A stretch of 14,047 nucleotides of DNA from the NCBI GenBank assembly GCA_903907665.1, contig CAIVOW010000018.1, forward strand, positions 1 through 14,047. The letters run 5' to 3'. The DNA comes from an uncultured Actinomycetes bacterium. Its GTDB lineage: Bacteria; Actinomycetota; Actinomycetes; Nanopelagicales; Nanopelagicaceae. A model generated the notes under the pieces. That model was not told the DNA's origin. It did no database searches and was given only the letters and a program-made list of their open reading frames with translations. Positions 1 to 8,666 of the stretch are shown one piece after another (the stretch's first letter is position 1; each line of letters starts with the position of its first letter). A program made the position numbers and the translations under genes.

Positions 1-1044
1 ATGGGGTTGATGTTGCAAAGGCGCGATCTTATCCAGCATGGCTTCTTCGGTTCGTTCGATTATGCGTCCCATCACGGTGACTGCTTCTATCGGAAACGCA
101 CCGACGCTAGTCTCTCCAGATAGCATCAACGCATCTGCGCCATCTAGAACTGCATTCGCACAGTCGGTCGCTTCGGCTCTAGTAGGAGTTGCGTTCACGA
201 TCATTGAGTCAAGCATTTGAGTTGCAACAATCACGGGCTTTGCTTGCTCGCGAGCTAAGGTAATACATAATTTTTGAACGAGCGGAACTTCCTCGATTGG
301 CATTTCAACTCCGAGGTCACCACGAGCCACCATAATTCCATCGAAGGCAGTAACGATCTCCTGAAGGTTTTTAACTGCTTGAGGTTTCTCAATTTTAGCA
401 ATTACTGGGCGATGGATTCCAACCTCATCCATAATGCGATGCACATCATCTATATCTGCTGCGTTACGAACAAATGAAAGAGCGATGAAATCAGCTCCAG
501 CGCTTAAGCCCCAACGAAGATCTTCGATATCCTTTTCCGAAAGTGCAGGGACGGACACTGACACTCCGGGCAGATTAATACCTTTGTTATTACTGACAAA
601 ACCTGGCTGAATCACCTTAGTGATTACATCATTGCCTCTGACTTCAGTAACTTCAACTTCAACTTTTCCGTCATCGATAAGAATTCGATCCCCAGCTTTG
701 CAATCCCCTGGGAGACCCTTAAATGTCGTGCCGCAACGCTCCTTAGTTCCCTCAACCTCATCGGTGGTGATTGTAAAAACATCGCCACGCAATAATTCAT
801 GGGGGCCATCTTTAAACCTAGCTAAGCGAATCTTGGGACCTTGTAAATCGACAAGGATTGCCACAGATTTACCAGCAGCAGTAGCCGCCGCCCGAACGCG
901 ATCTAAGCGATTTTGATGCTCCTCATATCCCCCATGCGAGAGATTTAATCTGGCCATATTCATGCCAGCAGCAATCAGTTCAGCAACTTTCTCTGGTGAC
1001 TCAACGGCTGGACCCATCGTGCAAACAATTTTCGCTCTACGCAT
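1..1044 (-). CDS. pyk: Pyruvate kinase, N-terminal 348 residues (cut by window edge)
   Basis: The gene starts at ATG 1044 and runs off the low-coordinate edge without a stop, so the C-terminal part is missing. Pyruvate kinase converts phosphoenolpyruvate and ADP to pyruvate and ATP, the last step of glycolysis, in the cytoplasm. The start MRRAKIVCTMGPA is typical of the family. Visible active-site elements are RLNLSHG (Arg32, Asn34, Ser36, His37), IAKIEK (Lys217, Glu219) and ARGDLG (Asp243), followed by the motif TQMLDSM (276-282) and PTRAEATD. The B domain is about residues 70-165. Lys71 in GPKIR sits where potassium-dependent enzymes have Glu (Glu117 of rabbit muscle enzyme). In the literature that Lys correlates with potassium-independent activity, so this enzyme is predicted not to need K+. 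The start lies 9 bases after the gltD stop with no clear Shine-Dalgarno, suggesting coupling to gltD. The glt-pyk order is common in Actinobacteria. Confidence 0.96.
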   Translation of the reverse strand, partial: MRRAKIVCTMGPAVESPEKVAELIAAGMNMARLNLSHGGYEEHQNRLDRVRAAATAAGKSVAILVDLQGPKIRLARFKDGPHELLRGDVFTITTDEVEGTKERCGTTFKGLPGDCKAGDRILIDDGKVEVEVTEVRGNDVITKVIQPGFVSNNKGINLPGVSVSVPALSEKDIEDLRWGLSAGADFIALSFVRNAADIDDVHRIMDEVGIHRPVIAKIEKPQAVKNLQEIVTAFDGIMVARGDLGVEMPIEEVPLVQKLCITLAREQAKPVIVATQMLDSMIVNATPTRAEATDCANAVLDGADALMLSGETSVGAFPIEAVTVMGRIIERTEEAMLDKIAPLQHQPH

Positions 1045-1053
1045 ATAGGCAGT

Positions 1054-2511
1054 CTAAACCATCAACGGGCGCGCGGTTGGCTCAATGGGTGCTGGTAGCT
1101 GGGTCTCTCCAACAAGATATTTATCAACCGATGCCGCAGCACTTCGACCTTCTGCAATTGCCCAGACAATGAGAGATTGTCCACGACCAGCATCTCCAGC
1201 AACGAAAACACCTTCGACATTTGTGGCGTATTCACTATCGCGTTTGATATTTCCGCGGTCATCGAATTCCACTTCTAGTTGTTGAAGGAGTTCACTCTTC
1301 TCTGGGCCAACAAATCCCATCGCAAGAAAAACAAGATCAGCGCGAATTTCACGCTCACTTGCTGGAACTTTTTCAAACTTACCATTTTCAAATTTACTCT
1401 CAACTATTTTAATAGCTCGTAGATTTCCATCTGAATCTCCAAGAAACTCTTCTGTCGATACTGCAAAGATTCGCTCTCCGCCTTCTTCGTGTGCACTACT
1501 AACCCGATAGACCATCGGGTAGGTTGGCCACGGCTGTGAACCAGGTCGCTCATCAGTTGGACGTGGCATGATTTCTAGTTGCGTAATACTTGCAGCGCCT
1601 TGACGGATAGCAGTTCCAAGGCAGTCGGCTCCAGTATCTCCGCCTCCAAGAATAATTACATGCTTGCCTGCGGCATTAATGGCGGGTTCGTCTGTGAGTT
1701 CAGATAATCCTTGTTTATTTCCCCAAGGTAAGTACTCCATCGCTTGATAAATACCATGTAATTCACGTCCGGGTACGTTGAGATCGCGCCAATTTGTGGC
1801 CCCAACGGCAAGTACAACCGCATCGTATTTAGCTTTCAATTGTTGGCCAGTGATGTCAACGCCAACATTGACTCCAGAGCGAAACCTTGTTCCTTCGCCA
1901 CTCATTTGCGTTATTCGTCGATCAACAATGCTCTTCTCCATTTTGAATTCAGGAATTCCATATCTAAGGAGTCCCCCAACTTTTTCACCACGTTCATAGA
2001 CTGCCACTGTATGCCCAGCGCGGGTCAATTGCTGCGCCGCAGCTAATCCAGCTGGACCAGACCCAATTACTGCAACAGTTTTGCCCGAAAGTCGATCTGG
2101 TGGCAATGGTTGAACATCACCATAATCAAATGCTTCTTCGATAGTACGAAGTTCAATCTGTTTAATGGTGACAGGGCTGCCGTTAATTCCAACAACACAC
2201 GCCGTCTCGCACGGAGCCGGGCAAAGTCGACCAGTAAATTCTGGGAAATTATTGGTTGCATGCAAACGCGCAATAGCTTCCTTCTTCTCCCCGCGCCAAA
2301 TTAAGTCATTCCATTCAGGAATCAGATTCCCAAGTGGACAACCTTGATGGCAAAAAGGAATCCCACAATCCATACAGCGACTGGCTTGCTTCTGTAGATC
2401 GCTAAAATCCTGATTCTCATAAACTTCTTTCCAGTCTTGAATGCGCACGTCTACCGGACGACGAGTTGGTGTCTCTCGGGCGACTGTTAAAAAACCCTTT
2501 GGATCGGTCAT
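1054..2511 (-). CDS. gltD: Glutamate synthase, small (beta) subunit
   Basis: This 485-residue protein is the NADPH-oxidising subunit of glutamate synthase. It takes electrons from NADPH through FAD and iron-sulfur clusters to the FMN of GltB. Two cysteine groups near the N-terminus bind 4Fe-4S clusters: Cys46, Cys49, Cys54, Cys58 and Cys97, Cys101, Cys105. A first dinucleotide fold for FAD has GSGPAG at 150-155. The NADPH fold has GGGDTG at 289-294. The closing FAD motif VFVAGDAGRG lies near the C-terminus. Length is normal for the family. Its ATG shares one base with the gltB stop (TAATG), which points to translational coupling and equal subunit output. pyk follows 9 bases after its stop. 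Homologous folds occur in other Fe-S flavoprotein subunits (for example in dihydropyrimidine dehydrogenase), but the adjacent gltB settles the assignment. Confidence 0.98.
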   Translation of the reverse strand: MTDPKGFLTVARETPTRRPVDVRIQDWKEVYENQDFSDLQKQASRCMDCGIPFCHQGCPLGNLIPEWNDLIWRGEKKEAIARLHATNNFPEFTGRLCPAPCETACVVGINGSPVTIKQIELRTIEEAFDYGDVQPLPPDRLSGKTVAVIGSGPAGLAAAQQLTRAGHTVAVYERGEKVGGLLRYGIPEFKMEKSIVDRRITQMSGEGTRFRSGVNVGVDITGQQLKAKYDAVVLAVGATNWRDLNVPGRELHGIYQAMEYLPWGNKQGLSELTDEPAINAAGKHVIILGGGDTGADCLGTAIRQGAASITQLEIMPRPTDERPGSQPWPTYPMVYRVSSAHEEGGERIFAVSTEEFLGDSDGNLRAIKIVESKFENGKFEKVPASEREIRADLVFLAMGFVGPEKSELLQQLEVEFDDRGNIKRDSEYATNVEGVFVAGDAGRGQSLIVWAIAEGRSAAASVDKYLVGETQLPAPIEPTARPLMV

Positions 2512-5500
2512 TAGATTGCCTCCATAACAACTTTGTCCACATCTAGTCCATCTCGCTCTGCCCGCGCCATAGCTGCAAGAACTCGCGCATAATCACGAGG
2601 CATCACTAGAGAAATTCGCGACTTAGCACTCTCCCAATCTGCCAAAAGTGCGTTAGCTACAACTGAACCTGTTTCAGTAAAGAACAATGAAAGTATCTGC
2701 TGGAGACGCTCCTCTTGATCTGCTGGTAGCGCCAAAATATCGACCATATCTGGGTTAACTAAACGATCATCTAGATCGAGAACAAATGCGCGCCCACCTG
2801 ACATTCCAGCGGCAAAGTTTCGTCCGGTGCGCCCCAAAATCAGAACTTCTCCGCCGGTCATATATTCACAACCATGATCGCCTATTCCTTCGACAACCGC
2901 AGTTGCCCCAGAATTACGAACGCAGAAACGTTCGCCAACAATTCCACGGATAAGAATCTCACCGCTTGTCGCGCCATAGCCGATGACATTTCCAGCAATG
3001 ATATTTTCCTCAGAAGGGAAAGTCGTTTTCTCGTCGGGACGGACAATGACGCGTCCCCCAGAAAGTCCCTTGCCGACATAGTCGTTGGAATCTCCGTAAA
3101 GACGCAACGAGATTCCTTGTGGGATAAAAGCTCCAAGGGATTGACCAGCTGAGCCATGGAGAGTGATATCAATCGTTCCAGCAGGTAAACCGACTGCGCC
3201 AAAGCGCCGAGTAATTTCTGCGCCCAACATAGTTCCCACTGTTCGATTAACGTTTCGAATTTCAGAGGCGATACGAACGGGCTCACCGTTAGTCAAAGCA
3301 ACTTCTGAGAGCTTAATGAACTCATTATCCAGGGCGCCTTGAAGGCCGTGATCTTGGGTAACCATATTTTTACGTGCTCCAGCAATTGTTGGAGGTAGAA
3401 GCAATGGAGAGAGATCTAGTCCGCTTGCCTTCCAATGGTTGAGTGCATCTTTTGTCTCTAATACTTCGACTTGGCCGATAGCTTCATCAAGTGTTCTAAA
3501 TCCAAGTTGAGCAAGCAATTCTCGGACTTCTTCGGCAATATATTCAAAAAATGTTTCAACAAATTCAGGTTGGCCTGAGAATTTTGCGCGCAGTTCAGGG
3601 TTCTGAGTTGCAACACCAACTGGACATGTATCGAGGTGACAAACTCTCATCATGATGCAGCCTGAAACAACGAGTGGGGCGGTTGCAAATCCGAATTCTT
3701 CAGCGCCTAGTAACGCAGCAATAACAACATCTCGCCCAGTTTTCATTTGACCATCGACTTGCACAACGATGCGATCACGTAAACCATTGAGCATTAACGT
3801 TTGCTGCGTTTCAGCCAGTCCTAACTCCCACGGAGCGCCTGCGTGCTTGAGTGAAGTAAGTGGAGAAGCACCTGTTCCGCCATCATGTCCGGAAATAAGT
3901 ACGACATCGGCGTGCGCTTTAGAGACTCCTGCAGCGACAGTTCCAACGCCAACTTCGGCAACTAGTTTGACATGAACGCGGGCTTGGTTATTTGCATTTT
4001 TCAAGTCGTGAATTAATTGAGCAAGATCTTCAATTGAATAAATATCGTGATGAGGCGGAGGCGAAATTAGGCCAACACCTGGAGTTGAGTAACGTACTTT
4101 GGCAACCCATGGATAAACCTTGTTACCAGGAAGCTGGCCGCCCTCACCAGGCTTAGCGCCTTGTGCCATTTTGATCTGGATATCAGTTGCGTTTACTAGG
4201 TAATTACTTGTGACACCAAAACGACCACTTGCGACTTGTTTAATCGCAGATCGGCGCCAATCTCCATTGCTATCTTTTTCATAGCGATCTGGATCTTCAC
4301 CGCCTTCACCACTGTTGGACTTTCCACCTAAGCGGTTCATAGCGATTGCCAAGGTTTCATGAGCTTCTTGTGAAATCGAACCAAATGACATTGCGCCAGT
4401 AGCAAAACGTTTCACTATTTCTGAAATCGGCTCAACATCGTCAATACTTATTGGCGTGCGAAGTCCGTCTTTGAAACTAAATAGGCCACGCAAAGTCATC
4501 AGGGATTTAGATTGGTTATCGATACGACTGGTGTAGCGCTTGAAAACGTCATACCGCTTAGCCCGTGTTGAATGTTGCAAGGTAAAGACTGTCTCTGGAT
4601 CAAAAAGGTGAGGCTCACCTTCGCGGCGCCACTGATATTCCCCACCAATTTGTAGCTTCTTGGATCCGGGAACTTCCCCGCCTGGAGGATATGCAATGTG
4701 GTGACGCTTAATGGTCTCTTCTGCAATTACATCAAGTGACACTCCACCCAAACGCGAAGTAAGACCAGTGAAATATTCATCAACTACTTCACGTGAAAGA
4801 CCAATTGCTTCAAATACTTGAGCGCCGGTGTATGAGGCAATGGTCGAAATTCCCATCTTGGACATGACTTTTAGTACGCCTTTACCCAGCGACTTGATGA
4901 GATTAGCGACGGCTTTCTCGGGTGTAATTCCCTTAATGACCCCTTGGCGTACCAAATCTTCAGCACTCTCCATCGCAAGGTATGGATTTACAGCTGCAGC
5001 TCCAAAACCAACAAGGAGCGCAATATGGTGAACTTCGCGGACTTCACCTGATTCAACGACAAGCCCAACTTGGGTGCGCGTTTTTTCACGAATCAAATGG
5101 TGATGCACTGCAGATGTCAATAGAAGTGAGGGAATAGGAGCATCTTCTGAGTCGCCATCGCGGTCTGATAAAACAATGATGTGAGCACCATCTTTAATGG
5201 CTTGTGAAACTTCAACGCGAATTTCTTCAATACGATTTCTAAGGGCTTCTCCCCCACCAGCAACCGGGAAAAGTCCGCGGACAACGTGTGCGTGAAATCC
5301 TTCTTGATCGCCTTCAGCATTTGCGTGAATAATTTTTGCAAGTTCATCATTATCAATCACGGGGAAATCAAGTGTGATTTGTTTACATGATTGCGGTCCG
5401 GGATCCAGAATATTGTGCTCAGGACCCAAACTACCGCCAAGGCTCGTTACTAACTCTTCGCGGATTGCATCAAGGGGTGGATTTGTGACTTGAGCAAAGA

Positions 5501-7019
5501 GCTGAGCAAAGTAATCAAAAAGTAGCCGCGACTTATCTGAGAGAGCTGCGATTGGAGTATCAGTTCCCATTGAACCAAGAGGTTCAAGTCCCGACTTTGC
5601 CATTGGGGCAACAATGATGCGTAACTCTTCCTCTGTATACCCAAATGCGCGTTGGCGGCGAACTACAGATGAATGCGGATAAATAATATGTTCTCGAGCA
5701 GGCAAATCTGCAAGCCTTACAAGACCTTCATCAAGCCATTCACCATAGGGATGCGCATCTGCAAGTTGATCTTTTATTTCACCATCTTCGATGATACGAC
5801 CTTCTTCAACATCTACAAGAAACATGCGCCCAGGCTGTAAGCGGCCTTTACGCTCAATGTTTGCTGGATCAAAATCCAAAACACCAACCTCTGAAGCAAG
5901 AACTACCAAGCCATCTTTTGTTACCCAGTAACGCGAAGGCCGCAGTCCATTGCGATCCAAAACTGCTCCAAGTTGAAGGCCATCAGTAAAAGTTACACAT
6001 GCCGGGCCATCCCAAGCCTCCATCAAGCTTGAATGGAATTGATAAAAATCTCGACGATTCTTCGGCATTGTCGAATGGTTTTCCCATGCTTCTGGAATCA
6101 TCATCAAAATCGAATGAGGCAACGAACGACCACCCAGGTATAGCAATTCAAGTACTTCATCAAAAGAGGCAGAGTCACTTCCAGCCTGATCTACTATTGG
6201 AAATAGTCGATTTAAATCACCGGGAATTAATTCGGACTCAAGGAGAGCTTCGCGAGCCCTCATCCAGTTTCGATTTCCTTTAACCGTATTGATTTCGCCA
6301 TTGTGTGCGATAAATCGATATGGATGAGCAAGTGGCCATGATGGGAAAGTGTTTGTCGAGAAACGGGAGTGCACAATTGCGAGTGGCGAAACGACACGCT
6401 CATCTGATAAGTCAGGAAAGAACTCTTCGAGTTGGCCTGTGGTCAGCATTCCTTTGTAAACAATTGTGCGAGTTGAAAGTGATGCAAAATAAACTGGGAA
6501 TCCGTGCTCAGCGCGCTTTCGGAAACAAAAAGCTAGGCGGTCTAATTGCAGATCCTCTTCTTCATTTTTTCCAGAAATAAAGAGTTGGACAAATTTTGGC
6601 ATCACTGAAACTGCGGTTTTACCAAGAGATTTAGCATTGGTAGGCACATCTCGCCAACCAAGAATTATTAATCCTTCTTCATCGGCAATGCGAGCGAGCG
6701 CATCCATATCTCCAAATGAATCGCTGATGAATGCAATTCCTGATGCGTAGAGTCCTGCGGCCGGCAAATTAAATGAGACTTCTTCACGATAGAACTGATC
6801 TGGGATACGAATAAGTATTCCTGCACCATCTCCGCTATCTGGTTCTGCACCAGATGCTCCTCGGTGTTCTAGATTGCGAAGTGCAGTTAGTGCTTGAGAG
6901 ACAATCTCGTGAGTGGCTTTTTTATTTAGGGTTGCAACCATCGCAACGCCGCAAGAATCCTTTTCATTTCTAGGATCGTAAAGTCCTTGTGCAGCGGGAA
7001 CCGTGCTAAAAAGAGTCAT
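2511..7019 (-). CDS. gltB: Glutamate synthase, large (alpha) subunit
   Basis: This 1502-residue enzyme makes two glutamates from glutamine and 2-oxoglutarate, with electrons delivered by GltD. Domains in order: a short propeptide (1-22); a type II glutamine amidotransferase whose nucleophile is Cys23 (DSCGVAM), exposed after propeptide removal, extending to about 420; a central domain at about 480-780; an FMN and 2-oxoglutarate domain at about 820-1190; and a C-terminal GXGXG beta-helix around 1250-1440 ([14 protein letters not shown]). The 3Fe-4S cluster ligands are Cys1121, Cys1127 and Cys1132 ([12 protein letters not shown]). I chose ATG 7019 because AGGAG lies 9 bases upstream and it gives a propeptide of usual size. 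An in-frame TTG at 7055 would add 12 residues but lacks such support. No frameshift or stop interrupts it. A 98-base gap upstream probably carries its own control. It ends in a TAATG overlap with gltD. Confidence 0.97.
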   Translation of the reverse strand: MTLFSTVPAAQGLYDPRNEKDSCGVAMVATLNKKATHEIVSQALTALRNLEHRGASGAEPDSGDGAGILIRIPDQFYREEVSFNLPAAGLYASGIAFISDSFGDMDALARIADEEGLIILGWRDVPTNAKSLGKTAVSVMPKFVQLFISGKNEEEDLQLDRLAFCFRKRAEHGFPVYFASLSTRTIVYKGMLTTGQLEEFFPDLSDERVVSPLAIVHSRFSTNTFPSWPLAHPYRFIAHNGEINTVKGNRNWMRAREALLESELIPGDLNRLFPIVDQAGSDSASFDEVLELLYLGGRSLPHSILMMIPEAWENHSTMPKNRRDFYQFHSSLMEAWDGPACVTFTDGLQLGAVLDRNGLRPSRYWVTKDGLVVLASEVGVLDFDPANIERKGRLQPGRMFLVDVEEGRIIEDGEIKDQLADAHPYGEWLDEGLVRLADLPAREHIIYPHSSVVRRQRAFGYTEEELRIIVAPMAKSGLEPLGSMGTDTPIAALSDKSRLLFDYFAQLFAQVTNPPLDAIREELVTSLGGSLGPEHNILDPGPQSCKQITLDFPVIDNDELAKIIHANAEGDQEGFHAHVVRGLFPVAGGGEALRNRIEEIRVEVSQAIKDGAHIIVLSDRDGDSEDAPIPSLLLTSAVHHHLIREKTRTQVGLVVESGEVREVHHIALLVGFGAAAVNPYLAMESAEDLVRQGVIKGITPEKAVANLIKSLGKGVLKVMSKMGISTIASYTGAQVFEAIGLSREVVDEYFTGLTSRLGGVSLDVIAEETIKRHHIAYPPGGEVPGSKKLQIGGEYQWRREGEPHLFDPETVFTLQHSTRAKRYDVFKRYTSRIDNQSKSLMTLRGLFSFKDGLRTPISIDDVEPISEIVKRFATGAMSFGSISQEAHETLAIAMNRLGGKSNSGEGGEDPDRYEKDSNGDWRRSAIKQVASGRFGVTSNYLVNATDIQIKMAQGAKPGEGGQLPGNKVYPWVAKVRYSTPGVGLISPPPHHDIYSIEDLAQLIHDLKNANNQARVHVKLVAEVGVGTVAAGVSKAHADVVLISGHDGGTGASPLTSLKHAGAPWELGLAETQQTLMLNGLRDRIVVQVDGQMKTGRDVVIAALLGAEEFGFATAPLVVSGCIMMRVCHLDTCPVGVATQNPELRAKFSGQPEFVETFFEYIAEEVRELLAQLGFRTLDEAIGQVEVLETKDALNHWKASGLDLSPLLLPPTIAGARKNMVTQDHGLQGALDNEFIKLSEVALTNGEPVRIASEIRNVNRTVGTMLGAEITRRFGAVGLPAGTIDITLHGSAGQSLGAFIPQGISLRLYGDSNDYVGKGLSGGRVIVRPDEKTTFPSEENIIAGNVIGYGATSGEILIRGIVGERFCVRNSGATAVVEGIGDHGCEYMTGGEVLILGRTGRNFAAGMSGGRAFVLDLDDRLVNPDMVDILALPADQEERLQQILSLFFTETGSVVANALLADWESAKSRISLVMPRDYARVLAAMARAERDGLDVDKVVMEAI

Positions 7020-7028
7020 GATTCCGTA

Positions 7029-7033
7029 CTCCT
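7029..7033 (-). promoter_or_regulatory. Ribosome binding site that decides the gltB start
   Basis: The minus strand reads AGGAG here, 9 bases before ATG 7019. It lies inside the extension that would be translated from the upstream TTG at 7055, so it argues for the shorter GltB with Cys at position 23. Confidence 0.7.
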
Positions 7034-7075
7034 GTCTCACTCCGATGTACTTCAATCGGGACGACAGTGGCCCTA

Positions 7076-7101
7076 CCGTTGAAAGTTAAATCTTCAACCG
7101 G
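7076..7101 (-). promoter_or_regulatory. Inverted repeat upstream of gltB, candidate operator
   Basis: In the 98-base gap between the VIT-family gene and gltB there is a dyad with arms GTTGAA (7078-7083) and TTCAAC (7093-7098) separated by 9 bases. CCG/CGG flanks it, with one unpaired base. The spacer is A/T-rich. No T-run follows it on the minus strand, so a rho-independent terminator is unlikely. On the minus strand TTGAAG in the upstream arm could be a -35 element, with TAGGGC 16 bases later as a poor -10 element. The position, about 57 bases upstream of the gltB ATG, suits a transcription factor site. I cannot match it to the GlnR or AmtR consensus. The regulatory role is inferred. Confidence 0.35.
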
Positions 7102-7117
7102 TGGGAAAGGGTAGCAA

Positions 7118-7825
7118 CTAGATGCCGGAAAGGTGAACTAGCGAGCCAATCCCTGCCGTAATGGCCATTCCGAGCGAGCCGCCAATTACTACGCGCAGCA
7201 CTGTTGGAAGAAGTTTGGATCCGGCTAATCTCGAGCTAGTAAACCCTGTACCGGCAAGACCCACAACGGTGAAAACTACGATACTCGTAACTTTCGCGCC
7301 CATCGATGGAGCCAAAGCTCCCAGCAGCGGCACTAAGCCACCAGCCGTATAAGCGATAGCTGAGGCAACCGCTGCTTGAACCGGACGCGCCTTGGTGTGC
7401 TCAAATTGACCTAGTTCATCGCGTAGATGAGCCTCCAGCGCGTCTTTCTCATGCATGGCAGTAGCTACTTTTTCCGCAAGCTCTCGTGTTAATCCGCGCT
7501 GTATATAGATATGTACAAGCTCTTCAAATTCACCTTCTGGATCAATAGCCAGGTGCTCAGCTTCGATACGACGATCTGCCAACTCAATGTCAGTTTGAGA
7601 ACGTACCGAGATGTACTCGCCAACCGCCATGGACATTGCTCCTGCTGCTATACCTGCACAGCCACCAGTAAAAATAAAGTCACTTTTTCCAGCAGCGGAT
7701 ATACCAATCATTAAAGAGGCTGTTGCCACTAAGCCATCGTTGGCACCAAGCACTGCTGCTCGTAGCCAGCCAGCTTTATGTACTTTGTGATCGAGATTGC
7801 GTTGAAAGACATCGTCTAAAGCCAT
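7118..7825 (-). CDS. VIT1/CCC1-family metal ion transporter
   Basis: This 235-residue membrane protein belongs to the VIT1/CCC1 family, whose studied members move Fe2+ or Mn2+ across membranes. The N-terminal signature GANDGLVATASLMIG (27-41) and AMSMAVGEYISVRSQ (63-77) form the first two helices. Asp30 and the Met residues near 64-66 are the expected pore metal ligands. A hydrophilic insert at about 78-145 is rich in Glu (Glu82, Glu88, Glu90, Glu98, Glu101, Glu102) and matches the cytoplasmic metal-binding domain of the family. Three further helices follow at about 147-172, 176-197 and 206-231. The start ATG is 9 bases after the lgt stop, with a short AGG close by, so it is probably co-transcribed with lgt. 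Its stop precedes the gltB control gap. The transported metal cannot be read from the sequence; iron or manganese is inferred from the family. Confidence 0.9.
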   Translation of the reverse strand: MALDDVFQRNLDHKVHKAGWLRAAVLGANDGLVATASLMIGISAAGKSDFIFTGGCAGIAAGAMSMAVGEYISVRSQTDIELADRRIEAEHLAIDPEGEFEELVHIYIQRGLTRELAEKVATAMHEKDALEAHLRDELGQFEHTKARPVQAAVASAIAYTAGGLVPLLGALAPSMGAKVTSIVVFTVVGLAGTGFTSSRLAGSKLLPTVLRVVIGGSLGMAITAGIGSLVHLSGI

Positions 7826-7834
7826 GTCCTGACT

Positions 7835-8656
7835 CTATCGTGCCTTGCCACGGGATTTCTCTCGGAAATTGGGTGATTTCAATAAGAAAAAGGTAGACAT
7901 GCACAATCCCAGCAAACTTACCCAGATATTGATTCGAACTCCACCTATCAGGTGAGCCTGGTCAATGCGCAAACTCTCGCACCCAAGTCTGCCCAGACAA
8001 TAAAAAGCGATATAGCCAGTAAAGAGTTTTCCCGGTTTGAGTAGGTTCAAACGTGGAATCGCGAGTATCGCGATTACACCAAGTAGGCACCACAGTGATT
8101 CATATAAAAATGTGGGATGGAATGTTTGGTAATTTTCAAAACCTGCAGGCCGAAATTCGAGAGGGACTTCAAGCCCCCACGGAAGGTTAGTTGGTTTTCC
8201 AAACAGTTCGTTATTAAACCAATTGCCCCATCGACCAATTGCTTGTGCAAGCAATAGCGCCGGGGCGAGTGCATCAGCAAAGCGCCCAAAAGATAGTGAT
8301 CGACTGGATTTCTTAAATACTAAATAGGAAACACCCACACCTGCTGCAACTGCTCCCCATATTCCCATGCCGCCTTGCCAAATCTTGAACGCATCACTGG
8401 GATGTCCACTCGAGCCGAAGTAGGCATCAGGTGAAGTGATAACGTGATAAAGCCTGCCGCCAACGATACCTGCCGGGATAGTCCAGATCGCAACATCAGT
8501 TATGTCATCGGAGTTACCGCCGGCTAACTTATATCGGCGACGCCCAAGCCAGAGCGCGGCACAAATTCCAAGCAGGATAGATAGAGCGTAAAAGTGCACG
8601 GTAAAAATACCGAAGTGGACCAGGCTTACGGGCGGCGCTGGAAAGTAACGATGCAT
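7835..8656 (-). CDS. lgt: Prolipoprotein diacylglyceryl transferase
   Basis: Lgt moves a diacylglyceryl group from phosphatidylglycerol to the lipobox cysteine of prelipoproteins, the first step of lipoprotein maturation, in the cytoplasmic membrane. The 273-residue protein is largely hydrophobic, with about seven helices. The Lgt signature GRWGNWFNNELFGK is at 141-154 (Arg142, Asn145 and Gly153 correspond to essential E. coli Arg143, Asn146 and Gly154). HPTFLYE is at 180-186. Tyr219 and Arg223 match E. coli Tyr235 and Arg239. At the place of E. coli His103 (GGMSFH) the sequence is GGMGIW, with Trp100; I recall this as usual in actinobacterial Lgt. The basic C-terminal tail is short. ATG 8656 lies 10 bases after the DsbA-like stop and lacks a Shine-Dalgarno, so translation is likely coupled. 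In many actinobacteria lgt follows trpA; here it follows the DsbA-like gene. Confidence 0.97.
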   Translation of the reverse strand: MHRYFPAPPVSLVHFGIFTVHFYALSILLGICAALWLGRRRYKLAGGNSDDITDVAIWTIPAGIVGGRLYHVITSPDAYFGSSGHPSDAFKIWQGGMGIWGAVAAGVGVSYLVFKKSSRSLSFGRFADALAPALLLAQAIGRWGNWFNNELFGKPTNLPWGLEVPLEFRPAGFENYQTFHPTFLYESLWCLLGVIAILAIPRLNLLKPGKLFTGYIAFYCLGRLGCESLRIDQAHLIGGVRINIWVSLLGLCMSTFFLLKSPNFREKSRGKAR

Positions 8657-8666
8657 GAAGGGCGGG

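Noticed and set aside
620..916. Plus-strand open frame opposite pyk
   Set aside because: It lies fully inside the pyruvate kinase gene on the other strand, has no Shine-Dalgarno support and gives a low-complexity Ser/Thr/Pro-rich product typical of antisense shadows.
1045..1053. A promoter or leader for pyk between gltD and pyk
   Set aside because: Only 9 bases separate the genes, too little for a promoter there. Coupling to gltD is simpler, although a promoter inside gltD cannot be excluded.
2882..3286. 134-codon minus-strand frame within gltB
   Set aside because: It overlaps the conserved GXGXG domain coding region of gltB in another frame, and the product shows no recognisable domain.
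7076..7101. The gltB upstream dyad as a rho-independent terminator for the VIT gene
   Set aside because: The arms are A/T-rich and interrupted, and no T-run follows on the minus strand.
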